DNA of 64,000 nucleotides, taken from contig CP136891.1 of NCBI GenBank assembly GCA_034359265.1, forward strand, positions 64,766,001 through 64,830,000, read 5' to 3'. This document shows, one piece after another, positions 22,803 to 34,200 of the stretch. This DNA is from Canna indica (Eukaryota > Streptophyta > Magnoliopsida > Zingiberales > Cannaceae). Position numbers and translations under genes: made by a program. How positions within the stretch are numbered: the first letter of the stretch is position 1; each line of letters begins with the position of its first letter. The notes beneath the pieces were generated by a model. The model was not told where the DNA came from. It saw only the letters and a list, made by a program, of their open reading frames with translations, and made no database searches.

Positions 22803-23300
22803 TAGGGATGGCAATAGTACTCGCTCAAGTGGATACTCACGGGTATTTACCTATTTATGACGAGTATGGGGGATAATATTCTACCCATGGCATTACAAGA
22901 GATTATTTCTTTAGTGGCAATTAATTTGTAGCAATAAGATAATTACTGCTAAATAATTTAGAGGTACATCATTTAGTAACTATTATTAAAAACTCTACAA
23001 AAAAGTTATAGATTTCAATATATTTATACATTTAGTGGGGATTATTTTTATCTTTACCAACAATTGTATAAATTACTTCTAAAGTCTTTAACGACAATGG
23101 ATCTAGTGTGAATTCATTAATTGCTTGTAAAGGTTTTTGCAACATTTACAATTGCTAGTAGACGTCATAACAATCATCGCTAAAAGATCAAATTATAGTA
23201 GTGTGGGGATGTCGTGGGTAACTTTTTCTCCCAAATTAATATATGGGTATGGAGATCGTAGTACCCGTACCCGTACCCGTGGGTATACCCATTACCCATT
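22803..23300. mobile_element. hAT-type miniature element, right end unclear
   Basis: It begins TAGGGATGGCAA and carries direct and inverted GGGTACGGGTA/TACCCGTACCCG motifs at both sides (22825-22890 and 23225-23300), as in the other hAT miniature elements here. A matching TTGCCATCCCTA right end and target duplication were not found, so the right boundary is approximate. A CACTA miniature element interrupts it. Confidence 0.6.
22891..23203. mobile_element. CACTA-type miniature element nested in the hAT element
   Basis: The 313-bp element starts CATTACAAGAGA (degenerate CACTACAAGAAA) and ends TATAGTAGTG, an inverted match to CACTA. The trinucleotide TGG flanks it on both sides (22888-22890 and 23204-23206), the 3-bp duplication of CACTA transposons. 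Subterminal TTGCTA/TAGCAA-like motifs recur. No coding region. Confidence 0.75.
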
Positions 23301-24380
23301 GGCATATTTGCAATTACAAATATACTCTTATATATAGCCTTGTATGTGTAATTACAAATATACCCTTGTGCAAGTTGATAAATCTTGACGTGAGCTTTTT
23401 GACCACTTTTTTTTAATCTTAGAGATTATGTTGTTGTCGACATTTATCTTACTGTGAGTTTGAATTTTAATAAAATATTTTAATTTATGTTTTTCAAAAT
23501 TTCATGAATACCCCGCAAATATCTGAGGGGATCTATTTCCCCGTGGTAGGTATGATATATTTCTTAAAGTTTCATGGATATCGAAGGGACGATACCCATT
23601 CGGTAGATGGTTGTACAACCTACCTCAATAGTTCTAGCCGCCATGATTGCCCTAAACCAAGTCTGTGTAGCTCCTTGCTTGTTGCTCCAGAGTTACTCAA
23701 ATCTGTCAGCTTTAAGCAGGTAGCAAAACCTTCCTCCCACAAATGGAGTGCCACTTGCCCCTATCTTACGTTGAGGTTGCCAGCTACTCAATGTCGGTTG
23801 CGGCTACACCTATCAAACCCTTACACCCTAGCCTAAGCCCCAGGCTAATATGTTCCAAAATATGTGCCACTTAGAAAATCGATTCTGTACTCTTCGAGTC
23901 TCTTCGTTCCTGTAGTATGGTTGCTTGGTTTTCTGGGAGATCCTCCGTGTGATTCTCTTCGTGACTCTTGCTTCCCTGGGGTGGTAATAAGTCCTGTTCC
24001 CCGAGATTTGAGATTCCTTTTTTTGTCTATATGAGCCGAGGTGTGAATACGAGTAGTCCATTCCATCTCCTTGTGATCCTGTGGAAGTGGTAGTTCTCTT
24101 ACTTGACCCTTATTGGCTTTGAGTTCCAATTCCAGAAGGAGTTGCTTTGACTTTTCAATATTATTCAATATTACTTGACTTAAAGAGTGAATGCTAAAAT
24201 AAATAGAATTTCATTTCCATTCTATTTCCATTTTTTTTGATAAGTCCTACTTAGGAATACTCAAAAATTGTCTATCCAATTGTAGAAAAAAGCGAAACTC
24301 TTCTAGTTACATTGGTAAGGTCTTCCCTTGGAGTATAAGTGGAAGTATAAGCACCTCATCCAACTTCGCTAACTATGAGC
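23301..24380. other. Repeat-like region with an unidentified minus-strand frame
   Basis: The minus-strand open frame 24168-23845 (107 codons, strongly hydrophilic, Lys/Arg/Glu-rich, with KSKQLLLELELKANKGQVRE) is not assigned to any family. The flanking GC-richer DNA resembles retroelement sequence, but no diagnostic motif was found. It may be a decayed gag-like region; that is speculation. Confidence 0.3.
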
Positions 24381-24385
24381 AAGTC

Positions 24386-24592
24386 TTGAAGCAACAACAC
24401 CACTGTTTAAAGTGTTTTGGTAGGGGACATCTCACCATTGACGGTCGATCTCCTATCCTCTGCTTCATCTACCAAAGGCTAGCCACATTGGTCGGCACTG
24501 CTCAATTGCATCAAAGTTTGTCTTTTGCGAGAACGAAGCGATGGCACACAAAGCTAAAACCATTCGATCGTGTCGTACGAGACATAGGTTGA
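24386..24592 (+). pseudogene. Zinc-knuckle fragment of a retroelement ORF1/gag
   Basis: The plus-strand frame contains HHCLKCFGRGHLTIDGRSP, a CX2CX4H knuckle missing its last cysteine, followed by a degenerate second knuckle beginning CFIYQRL. CFGRGH-type double knuckles occur in plant LINE ORF1 proteins. No flanking domain is preserved. Confidence 0.5.
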
Positions 24593-24639
24593 ACCATGAA
24601 GAAGACATGTTCGAGTGAGATATCTTCCTCCTAGGTAGA

Positions 24640-25450
24640 AAACTCATCGAGGAACACTAACTAATAGCTCAGATCAGTAGTTGAGCCCTATTGGCAGTCA
24701 ACAACATGAATCCAATTACTTTTCTTTGAAAGGGACGCACATTGATGGAAAAAAAACTGTATTTCAGTCCCCTTGACGAATCCCTTTTTTTTCTGCTTGT
24801 TGGCGCCAATAAGTGTCTTTGTCATTGCACTAATCATGCTTTTCTTTTGCCACTTGAAAGTCAACCATCTCAGTCCCGATGAGTCCTATTAAGTCAGCTT
24901 TGTTATTGTGTTTGGCCATTGTCTCCTCTAAGGCTTTCAAAGGATTTGCGATTCTTGTTGAACTCCTTGCGATGTAGAGAAAACCATTGGTTGATGAGTT
25001 TTCTTAGCATCCTCCATCGAGAGATCCATCCGTCCATCACCGAGCAGCTATTCAAGTTCATGTTCCATCCCGGCAAGCAATTGAACGAAGGGGTTCAGAA
25101 CCAAGAAAGCTCTAGTTTAAAAGGTTTGATAATCTGTTGGGCCAATCGTCTAGCCATGAAGTGGAGTGCATGGTGATCAGAGAGCTTCTTCTCCCCTCCA
25201 TACACCAAATCCATAGAGAGAGACTAGGAGGCACACGTCCAGATAAGGACCCGGTCCAACTTCGCAAGACGGATATGGGAAGATCAATCACTCCATAGAA
25301 TTTTGAAGAACCACGTGAGGTCAGGGAAAGCATGAGGCTGAGAAGGAGGGCTGAAGAAAACAACATAATCCTCTTGGAGAGGGTATTGAAGTAAGTTGAA
25401 TGCAACCATTCTAACACAAATGAAAATAAATATTTTGATCTCGTCAAATC
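24640..25450 (-). pseudogene. LINE ORF2 fragment (endonuclease end and linker)
   Basis: Minus-strand reading gives LTWFFKILW, then LAKLDRVLIW and SDHHALHF, matching the C-terminal endonuclease pattern (FTW..., L-x-R-x-L-D-R, SDH-x-P). It continues through PFKLELSWF and ends in YWRQQAEKKGFVKGTEIQFF, matching the linker motif W-R-x-R-x-K-x-x-W-L-x-E-G-D-x-N-T-x-F-F. Stops interrupt it. Orientation is opposite to LINE-2 next door, so it is an older, separate insertion. Confidence 0.6.
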
Positions 25451-25719
25451 ATTTATTTAGGATAAAACTAACTTTCTCAATCCCTAAAATAACTTTGATA
25501 ATTTTAAACTATTTGAACAAGAAAAAACAAATATCAAATGAAATGAACGTTAGGATACTGCATCACCAGATTATATAAATTAACGTATTTGAATAAAACA
25601 ATTAACCTTCTCTGTCGATTGGGCTCCTAGGCGAGGCGACTCCTCCCTTCCCTTGCGTCTTCCCGTGCAGTTTTTCTCCGACGCCTTGTGTTCGGTATCA
25701 TCGTCGTTTGGCATCTCTT

Positions 25720-26929
25720 ATGTGTGAAGTCTTCTCCGAAATGGAGTCACCTGCTTGTCCCCCACCGCATCTGGGAGAAACCTCAACAACCATCCCCGAT
25801 CAGACCACAAACGAGGAGGAAGTAGTCATACTTGACGACAACGACCTCTCTCCTTTAGTGGATCAACCGAGCCACTGTTTGATTGGTAAGATATGGTCGA
25901 ACAAAAATCTTGTGGCCTCTACTATCCAAACTGTACTAACACAAGTCTGGAATCAACCAAATGGCTTTCGCTGCGAGAAGATGAACAGTCAAATATTTCT
26001 GTTCTACTTTGAAGATTGCTTATCCATGATGAAAATCTTACGCAACCAACCTTGGTTGTATAAAAATCAGCTGCTAGTCCTACGTAAATGGGAGAGAGAC
26101 AAAGCCATGCAAGATTATGACTTCAACAACTGTCCGTTCTGGGTTCAATGTTGGGGAATCCTCGGTCAAATACGAAATCTGTCGACTGGCAGAACTATAT
26201 GCAAAAGGCTTGGCACTATTGAAAAGGAGGGCTTATATTCCATCAATGACCCACAGGGCTTCATATATAAGGTAAGGATCTTATTGGATGTGGAAAAGTC
26301 GCTCAAACAGGATATAAAAACATCATCAGCAACCTTCGGTACGTTCCGCACAACATTCCGATATGAGAGACTCCCGATCTTCTGTTACTACTGCGGCACT
26401 ATTGGTCATGAAGAGAAAAATTGCGATCAATCCATACTGGATGAAGCAAAAAATGCTCTGAAAGAGTCTACGTTCGGTCCCTGGCTGCGGGCGATACACT
26501 TTGGAAAATAAATAATGCAACATGAGGAAGCTCCGAACACGCGAGTAGAAGCCTCATCCAGGAATATTCCTCAGGGTAAAGAAATCATCAATCTCCTTTC
26601 TTCACTCTCTGTGACGACTAAGGGGAAGGCAACTTCCAGCCAGGGACCAACCAGTAAGGCTGTGGAAACATCTAACCTTGCTCAACCCCATAGCTCAACC
26701 CCATAGGCCGTCCACGACCAAACCCAGCAGATCACCGAAGGTAATATCTCCATCCCCCTGGGGCCAAAAACGACGCAGTCCGTCGAATCAGAACCCTCAA
26801 ACTACATCAACCGGGCTGCCTAACCCAAGGAAACGTCTAGCGGACTCCCCTCCCGCGACTGCAGACAAAAGGCAAAAAAAAGGGCGACTCAGAAACTTTT
26901 ACTATTCAGGTGGAGGCGGCCAACCTTAA
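25720..26929 (+). pseudogene. LINE-2 ORF1, DUF4283 and zinc knuckle (broken)
   Basis: The first in-frame ATG is at 25720. After an acidic leader come LIGKIWSNKNL and LRKWERDKAMQDYDFN of the DUF4283 RNA-binding domain, then a zinc knuckle CYYCGTIGHEEKNC (about 26380-26430, CX2CX4HX4C). A stop at 26509-26511 and a shift near 26680-26706 interrupt the Ser/Pro/Lys-rich tail, which runs to about 26929. It would have bound LINE RNA in the ribonucleoprotein. Confidence 0.8.
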
Positions 26930-26947
26930 TTGGCTCCCAAAGCAATC

Positions 26948-29900
26948 ATGAAAACAGTGGTTTGGAACTATCAAGGGCTGGGGAACCCTTTGACAGCCTT
27001 CACCCTTAAGAGCATATGCTATAAATATTCCCCAAACTTGGTTTTTTTATCTGAAGTTAAGCAGGAACCTCTCCGGGTTAAATCTATCCTCTTGCGCTGC
27101 GGCTTGGAGCATTCATTCGTTGTTAATCCAGTCGGGAGGAAAGGTGGTCTGGTTATTGCTTGGAACTCTTCCTTAAACGTCTCCATGGAATCGTCAGCTT
27201 CCTTCTATATTCAGGCCACGGTAACTGATCACAATCCGGATAAAAATTATTGTTTTATTGGAGTTCATCTGCATTACAGTTTTTCCTTAAGAACTGATCA
27301 AATAGAGGAACTTATCAATAAAATTAAAGGTAGCAGGCTTCCAATTATCATGGCTGGGGATTTTAACTCAATACTAGGTTCGGAGGAGAAGAAGGGAGGC
27401 GTTGACTATCACAATAGTATGAGCGACCATCTATGGCATCTTATCAATGAGGCATCCCTCTTGCAATTTCCTCTATTAGGTCATCCTTTCACATGGAATA
27501 ATAGAAGGCACCCTCCTCACATGATTGAGAAGACTCTCGACAGGTTCCTGGCTACTGCAAATGGGAGTTTAATCTAGCCAAACGCAGAAGTGCAACACCT
27601 GGAAGACATTGGCAGCGACCACAGACCCATACTACTCCGGGACTTGGGCTTTCAAATTAAATCGAGACTGTCAAGTTCGATAAACGCTGGCTGGGCAATG
27701 AACAATTGTCCACCCTCATATCATCCATCTGGCACCAACAGGTCTCGGGTACCACTCAGTATCAGTTCTTCACTAAATTGAAAAAAGTAAGACATGGCAT
27801 CCTGAATTGGCTGAAAAATAATAACACTAATGCTCAAAAAAGAATTCAGGTCTTACACCAGGAACTCCAAAACCTCTCTCCGGAGACTGATGAGGATTAT
27901 GTTTTCACCAAGAAAAGATTGGAGGCTGCACTATCAAATGCCTTGCTCGATGAAGAATTATTCTGGAAACAAAAGTCAAGAATTAAGTGGTTAAGGGAAG
28001 GTGACAGAAACACAAGCTATTTTCATGCCTGCACCAAGAATCGGAGAATAACAAACAATATATTCAGGATTCGGAATAAGAGGGATGAATGGGTCTATGG
28101 CTACAAACAAGTTGCAGGTGTAGCAGCCGAACATCTCAAAGACAAATACCTAACGTCTAATCCGACTAAGCTGAACTCATGTTTGGAGGGACTGCAACGA
28201 AAGGTTACTAGACGGCAAAACAATTGGCTCTTAAGATCGGTATCCTTGGAGGAAGTCCGCAAAGCAGTGTTCTCCATCAATCCTAATAGTACGCCGGGTC
28301 CCGATGGCTTCACAGGTGCGTTCTTCCACCACTACTGGTCGTTGATCGATGACGAGCTTACTGCCGCAGTGGCCTCGTTCTTCAGAAGTAGGAAACTGCT
28401 GCGCTCTTTTAACGACACAATTATAGCATTAATTCCGAAGACTCGAAGTGTTTCTTACATGACTCACCTGCGGCCAATTAGCCTTTGCAATGTGGTGTAT
28501 AAGGTGTACTACAAGATCATTGTTCTCCGACTTCAACCTATCATAGACAAACTAATATCTCATTACCAATCGGCTTTCATTCATGGGTGTCTTATCTCAG
28601 ATAATATTCTGTTATCTCATGAGCTTATTCATCACTTAAAGACCCGACAAAAATATTCTAAGAAGGAGATGGCACTTAAACTGGACATGAGCAGTGCTTA
28701 CGATCGTGTGGAATGGGAATACATCGACGCGATCATGGGGAAACTGGGCTTTGCGCATGAGTTCATAACATTAATAAAACAGTGCATTAGTTATGTCTCA
28801 TACTCGATCTCCATTTTAGGTACGAAATATGATTACTTTGCACCTGAACGTGGCCTTCGTCAAGACGATCCTCTCTCCCCATTTATCTTCCTTTTTTTGC
28901 ATGGAAGGATTCACTCACCTTCTGCAGCAACAGTTCGCTGAGAAAGGATGCAAAGGGATCTCGATAGGAAGGCACTGCCCGAAGATATCCTCCCTGTTCT
29001 TCGCCGACGACGCTCTAATATTCTATCGACCTGACCTCAAACATGCAGAATGCTTAAAGGAGATACTTGAGACCTTTGAGAAGAAGAGCGGACAAAAAGT
29101 GAGCACTCAAAAATCTTCCATATTTTTCTCCAAGAACTCGTCAACACAGCTCAGGTATATGTTGCGAATGGTATTGAACATTCCTCACGATAACTGCCAG
29201 GAGAAGCACCTTGGGCTCCCTTTCATGATCAATAAATCAAAGAAAACAACATTTCAGTATATTCTGGAAAGGATACGTAAAAAAATTGAGAGTTGGTCGA
29301 CTCGTTTTCTCTCAAGGGCAGGCAAATCAATGCTTATCAAATCAGTTCTCTCCTCAATCCCCTCCTACACTATGTCCTGCTTCTACATATCAGGTGCACT
29401 GTGTCAAAGAATTAACAACATGTGCAACAGCTTCTGGTGGTCTTCACTGGGAGAAATGGTCTCAGTTATGTACTTCATTCTCAGAGGGAGGCATCGGCTT
29501 TAAGGAGTGCAGGAGCATGAATCTTGCACTTCTCGCAAAGCACAGCTGGAGAATAATATCCCAACCCGAGTCCCTGCTCAGCAAAACACTAAAAGGAAAG
29601 TACTTCCACTCCTCCCCATTCATATCGGTTGAGGCGAATTCGAACAGCTCGTGGGGTTGGCGTAGCATTCTGAAGGGTCGTGAGCTACTGCTCAAAGGTC
29701 TGAGACTTAGCATAGGGTCTCTCTCGACTGCTGAAACCTTCGGCTCACCATGGCTTCCTATCGAGCCATCGTTCTGTATTCATTTATTCAAGGTCCCGCT
29801 TTAGTGGCGGCTGAAAACACACTTGTCTCCGCCTTTTTCGACAATGAAACCAGACTTTGGAATGCACCAAAGGTAAATGAAATGTTTCCTCAAACATTGT

Positions 29901-30420
29901 CAAAGGAAATATTCTCACTCTCTATTCATCAAGGAAGAGATCAATGGATCTGGCACTACAACAAGTCGGGGTCGTACTCCGTATCATCTGGGTATAAATT
30001 GGCATATTCATCATATCAAAACATATCCTTGCATAGCCACAGCCCTCCTGGATTTCCCTAGTCAAGTATTTGGAAGTTGAAGACGCTACCAAAAATTAAA
30101 TTCCTAACATGGAGACTCATGCAAGGCTGGTTACCGGTTAGAGTGGCTCTTACTCGACGCCATATTCCTATCCCGGACATCAACTGTCCTCTACGTCAGT
30201 CCATCCCTGAATCTAAGGAGCATGTATTTATTTAGTATAAGGTGGCCTCGAATATTTGGAGGAGAGCGAGTCTGCTAATTCCTCCTCTCCCAGCCAACTC
30301 TTCTATCAGTCGGTGGTGGACGATCGCAAGAGCCAAAAATAGATCCAAAGGAGCAATGGAACTTATCTCTTGCTTCCTCTGGAGCATATGGGACCTCAGC
30401 AGTCGACCTTAACTTTGCAG
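26948..30420 (+). pseudogene. LINE-2 ORF2, endonuclease-reverse transcriptase (broken)
   Basis: ORF2 begins at ATG 26948 with MKTVVWNYQGLGNP. The endonuclease (26948-27640) shows RKGGLVIAWN, AGDFNSIL, GHPFTWNNRR and SDHRPILL, with a TAG at 27575. The linker contains WLREGDRNTSYFHACTKNRR. The reverse transcriptase (about 28250-29200) shows NSTPGPDGF, ALIPKTR, LRPISLCNVVYK and the catalytic FADDALIF (about 29000). In the palm, GLRQDDPLSPF has Asp where RQGDPLSP is usual. A frameshift lies between 28829 and 28941. A zinc-binding region with PKIKFLTWRL follows (30064-30240). Multiple stops show it is dead. Confidence 0.85.
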
Positions 30421-30602
30421 TCAACCAGGCATTCAACATATGGACCTCAGTTAAGATGGCAACTTGTATTAACAATGCTAATTAATTGGCCAGTTGTATT
30501 TCCATTAAGCCTGAACTTTATGTGGAATTATGATGTAATATTCTCTTCCTTAAATGGAATGAAAACCTACTTAAGGAAGGAAAAAAAAAAAACAATTAAC
30601 CT

Positions 30603-31299
30603 CAAATCTTAGCAATGATAACTTAAAAATTTTATATTAAACTAGATGCATGCTTGAAAATTCTTTTTCGGTGGATATAATAGAAGCGAATTTACAAGGC
30701 AAAATTGTTGTTCCTCTAAAGTTCTTCAAGAATACACTCCAAAACAGGTAATAAAAATACATGATTATGTCTCCATGCCTTGTGCGATTGTCCTCCTTTC
30801 TTGAGAGAATCACTGCATCAGTCGACACATGCTTATTTCTTGTGCGATTACTTGTCCGGTATATTTTACAAGTGTCAATAAAATAAATGGCACCAAAGGT
30901 CCTCTTCTGAATTATTATCAGCCCATCCTGCACTGCTAGATAACTATGACAAGGGATGTCAAATGTGAATAAAATAATGTCTCCGAACTGAAGACTGAGG
31001 TTAAGAGCAGCACCATCATTATCTTGATAGAGATTTTCCTCAACAGTAACAATATATACCCATTTCAAGTCAGCCAATGCAACCAAAGTTATCTCTAATC
31101 AAATGTCACTAGTTATGCTCATGCTATCCAGAAGAACGGCTTCTCTTGATGTAAGATTTATGTGCTATACAACGCAGTGCTCTGTGCTGCTCATCTGGTA
31201 ATTTGTTGTTCTGAAGAGCATACTGAGACTGGTTCTTGGAAGAGGAGCTTGAAGCTGGTCAGTACCACATGTAGTCTCAGAAAATAATTAAAATAATAG
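30603..31299. other. RPOT 3' flank
   Basis: About 700 bases between LINE-2 and the RPOT stop, presumably including the RPOT 3' UTR on the minus strand. A long minus-strand frame (31086-30637) opens with TTG rather than ATG and resembles no family I know, so no gene is called. Confidence 0.4.
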
Positions 31300-34200
31300 T
31301 TAGTTGAAAAAGTAAGGAGACTCGAAAACTTTGTTAAGGTGTAAGTCTCCTCTATCTGGAAGTGGTGGAAATGTCAACGTCGGAAATGATGTTTGGAATT
31401 CCTCAAGTAACTGCAAGATATAATCAGAAAGGAAAAACCTTAACCAAGTCAATCACTATATGAATAACTATTCTGGTTAAAGTACTAATAGAAGAGAGCA
31501 TCTTCTGCTGGAAAGGGGGAGGAAAGCTTATAAAAAATGTCCTCACATTCTCCAGAATTGGAATGCTGTGAAGCGCCACAAACTCCTCTCTCAATATTTT
31601 GTTCATTCTATCAACATCACTTGCATGAGTCCAAAAAGAGTCGTGCACTCCTGCAGCCATATGACCAAATAAGAGACATGTTTGCACATACATAAAAACA
31701 GTAATGAGGTACCCAAATTCAGAATAAGGCATAAACCTGTAACTGAAAACTTCTAATATAGATTAGTATCTTATAAACAAATGATATCCAGCCGAAAAAG
31801 ATATGGGCAAGCGAGTATTATATTACAATAAATAACAGAATGAAATATGCACTACAGCACAAATAAATCTCCAAATGAATTTAAACTTGGTGCAAGGGTG
31901 AATAATAGCTGATAAATCATATATTCCTAAGCTAGCTAGATAATTTCAAACTAAACAAGTTTCATACTCAACAACAGCTGTCCTCGGTGGACAAGTTGTT
32001 TCAGAGGTGCCACCTGCTGTTTTGTGCTATGTTTAGTGCCAGTCAAGTGCAGATGTGCTGCATCATATATGGGCACAACACACAGGCATAAACCCAATCA
32101 TCACGTGGCATTACAAGCATGAAAACATAAAAGAAGTATGTAGATTTGTGCATGCACCATGCGGTGCCACAACATAGCCTCCATTCTCCAAGAAAGATCA
32201 TAATGGTGTATAAGCACAATTTTGCTGTCAAAGAACTTATCCACCTACAGGTTCTCAAATTTTCTATAATAGCAAAGAACTTTTAGAAGTGTGACGCATG
32301 TAAGCCAACTTATAGAAATTCAGCACAACACCAAAACACACTCCCTTAAATTTTTACCCCCTTTATCTTGATTTTTTGATAGCCTCACTCTCCTGTAACC
32401 AGAATCCACTTCTACAATCAGCACTTTGTTAGCTAAGAAATAGAGAATTGGTGAAAAATAAAAACTAACATTATATGGATCCTTACTCCCATTTATATCT
32501 TTTCAGGAAATTTATTAAACAATCTAAACAGATCATTCCATATCTTAGTTCTTCAGACAGAATTTGGCGGTCTTCATGTCCTGTCTTAGCAGCTCCTATA
32601 TATCAATTTGCAACTGCATCTATACCTGTTCTTTGAGCATGCTCAAATCACCTTCAACGATTTTCAATTGTTAAAGCATTTATTTGCATTCCTTCATGAA
32701 TTGTACAAATACAATCATTTTTGCTACACTTTGTGGATATATAGTGTCTCCTCGTTAACTTGCACACATCCACATATCCAGTGGAAATCCCTGCTTTATA
32801 AAACCCAACACACCTCCAAAAGGATTTATCACGAGCTTGTATTAGAACAAGAAAAATCATGTCAAGTACTTCTCTCCAAGGCCATTGTGACAAGGTAAAA
32901 GAGAGGATCTATTTAACATTATACACACCTCCCCAGTACATAGAGAGGTGGAGAGTACAAAAGAAGCAGGACACAAAATAACAAATACATAAGGATGCAT
33001 CGACTAAAAAGCCAAATACACAAACCCTATAAATAATCTCAACATCCCCCTCAAACTCAAGAGGTTTGGGAGAATAACCCATTTGAGTTTGGAAGCAAAG
33101 TATCAAAAAAGAATACTGCCTTAAACAAGCAGCAGCAGGCAACATCTGAAATCAGGATGCCAACAGCTGAAATCAACCCTGAACATAGCAGGTGGACAGC
33201 CCTTCTAATGGTAGCCCAAATTTCCTTCAGGCAGGATACTAGGCTGAAATCAGTCCTAGAATGCGGATGAAATCAGCACTAAACAGGCAGGTGGACAGCC
33301 CTTCTAGGGCAAGCAGAATTCCCTACAGGGCACAGGCTACAGGTAGCATACCAGAAGCTCATATCTAGACTGCGGCTCAAATTAGCCCTAAACAGGGGAG
33401 GCAGAATTCTCTTAAAGCAGTAGTTGAAATCAGAAAAGAAGGGATTGGAGATTAGAACTTCATCAGAGCTGCAGGGAATCTGTGGCAGCCGAAGAAAAAA
33501 CTAGATTCAGGTTTTTCCCAAAGCCCTGCTCTGATACCATATGAGCAGGTAAAAGAGAGAATCCATTTTTAACCTTAACCACACCTCCGCATATATAGAG
33601 AGGTGGAGCATACAATATAACCAAGACAAAAATAACTAAGCTAAACCAATAAATTAGAATGCATAGACTATAGCCTGAATACATTCCCTCAGTCTCACCC
33701 TTGTTACATAGTTCAATCCAAAAGCAAATTAAACGCAGAAGCCCCATCTACATGTCTCAATTCAAATCATGGATTTTCATTTGCAAAAATTGCTGTATAC
33801 TGCAGAAAACAATTATTTTAATATGGTAAACATGGGTTTGGCAAATAGGACATAGAAACACCAGCAGGAATAGCCTGAATCAACAGGCATTGACTGAGAT
33901 AGGCTGATCGCATCAATAAATAACCAATTTTAAAATATATGAACCCAATCTCTCCTATTCTGGTCATTCTTTGCCAGCAAATTCATGAAGTTTCTGCAAA
34001 ATTAGTTTTCCCCATTATGGGACTGGTCTAGATCTTAAGGTCATGTTTGGTTAGCGAAATCAAGTATGTTTTCATAGTTTCGATTTCACTGAAACCAAAA
34101 CTGCTTACAAAAACGTGTTTGGTTCAGCATTTTCATGAAACTGAATCGAAACCAGAATGAAAACGAAAAAACACCAAAATATTATTTTCTATGGTTTCGA

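Larger units (their letters stand above)
25609..30590 (+). mobile_element. LINE-2: L1-type LINE without RNase H
   Basis: The element is flanked by a direct repeat AACAATTAACCT (25597-25608 and 30591-30602) and ends in a poly-A run. ORF1 and ORF2 lie in order over about 5 kb. The sequence differs from LINE-1/LINE-3 (for example MKTVVWNYQGLGNP and FADDALIF), and no C-terminal RNase H is recognisable, so it belongs to another plant L1 lineage. Stops and frameshifts inactivate it. It lies about 700 bases beyond the RPOT stop, convergent with that gene. Confidence 0.88.

Noticed and set aside
30637..31086. 149-codon minus-strand frame beyond the RPOT stop
   Set aside because: It opens with TTG rather than ATG, shows no family similarity and probably lies in the RPOT 3' UTR. 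Treated as chance.
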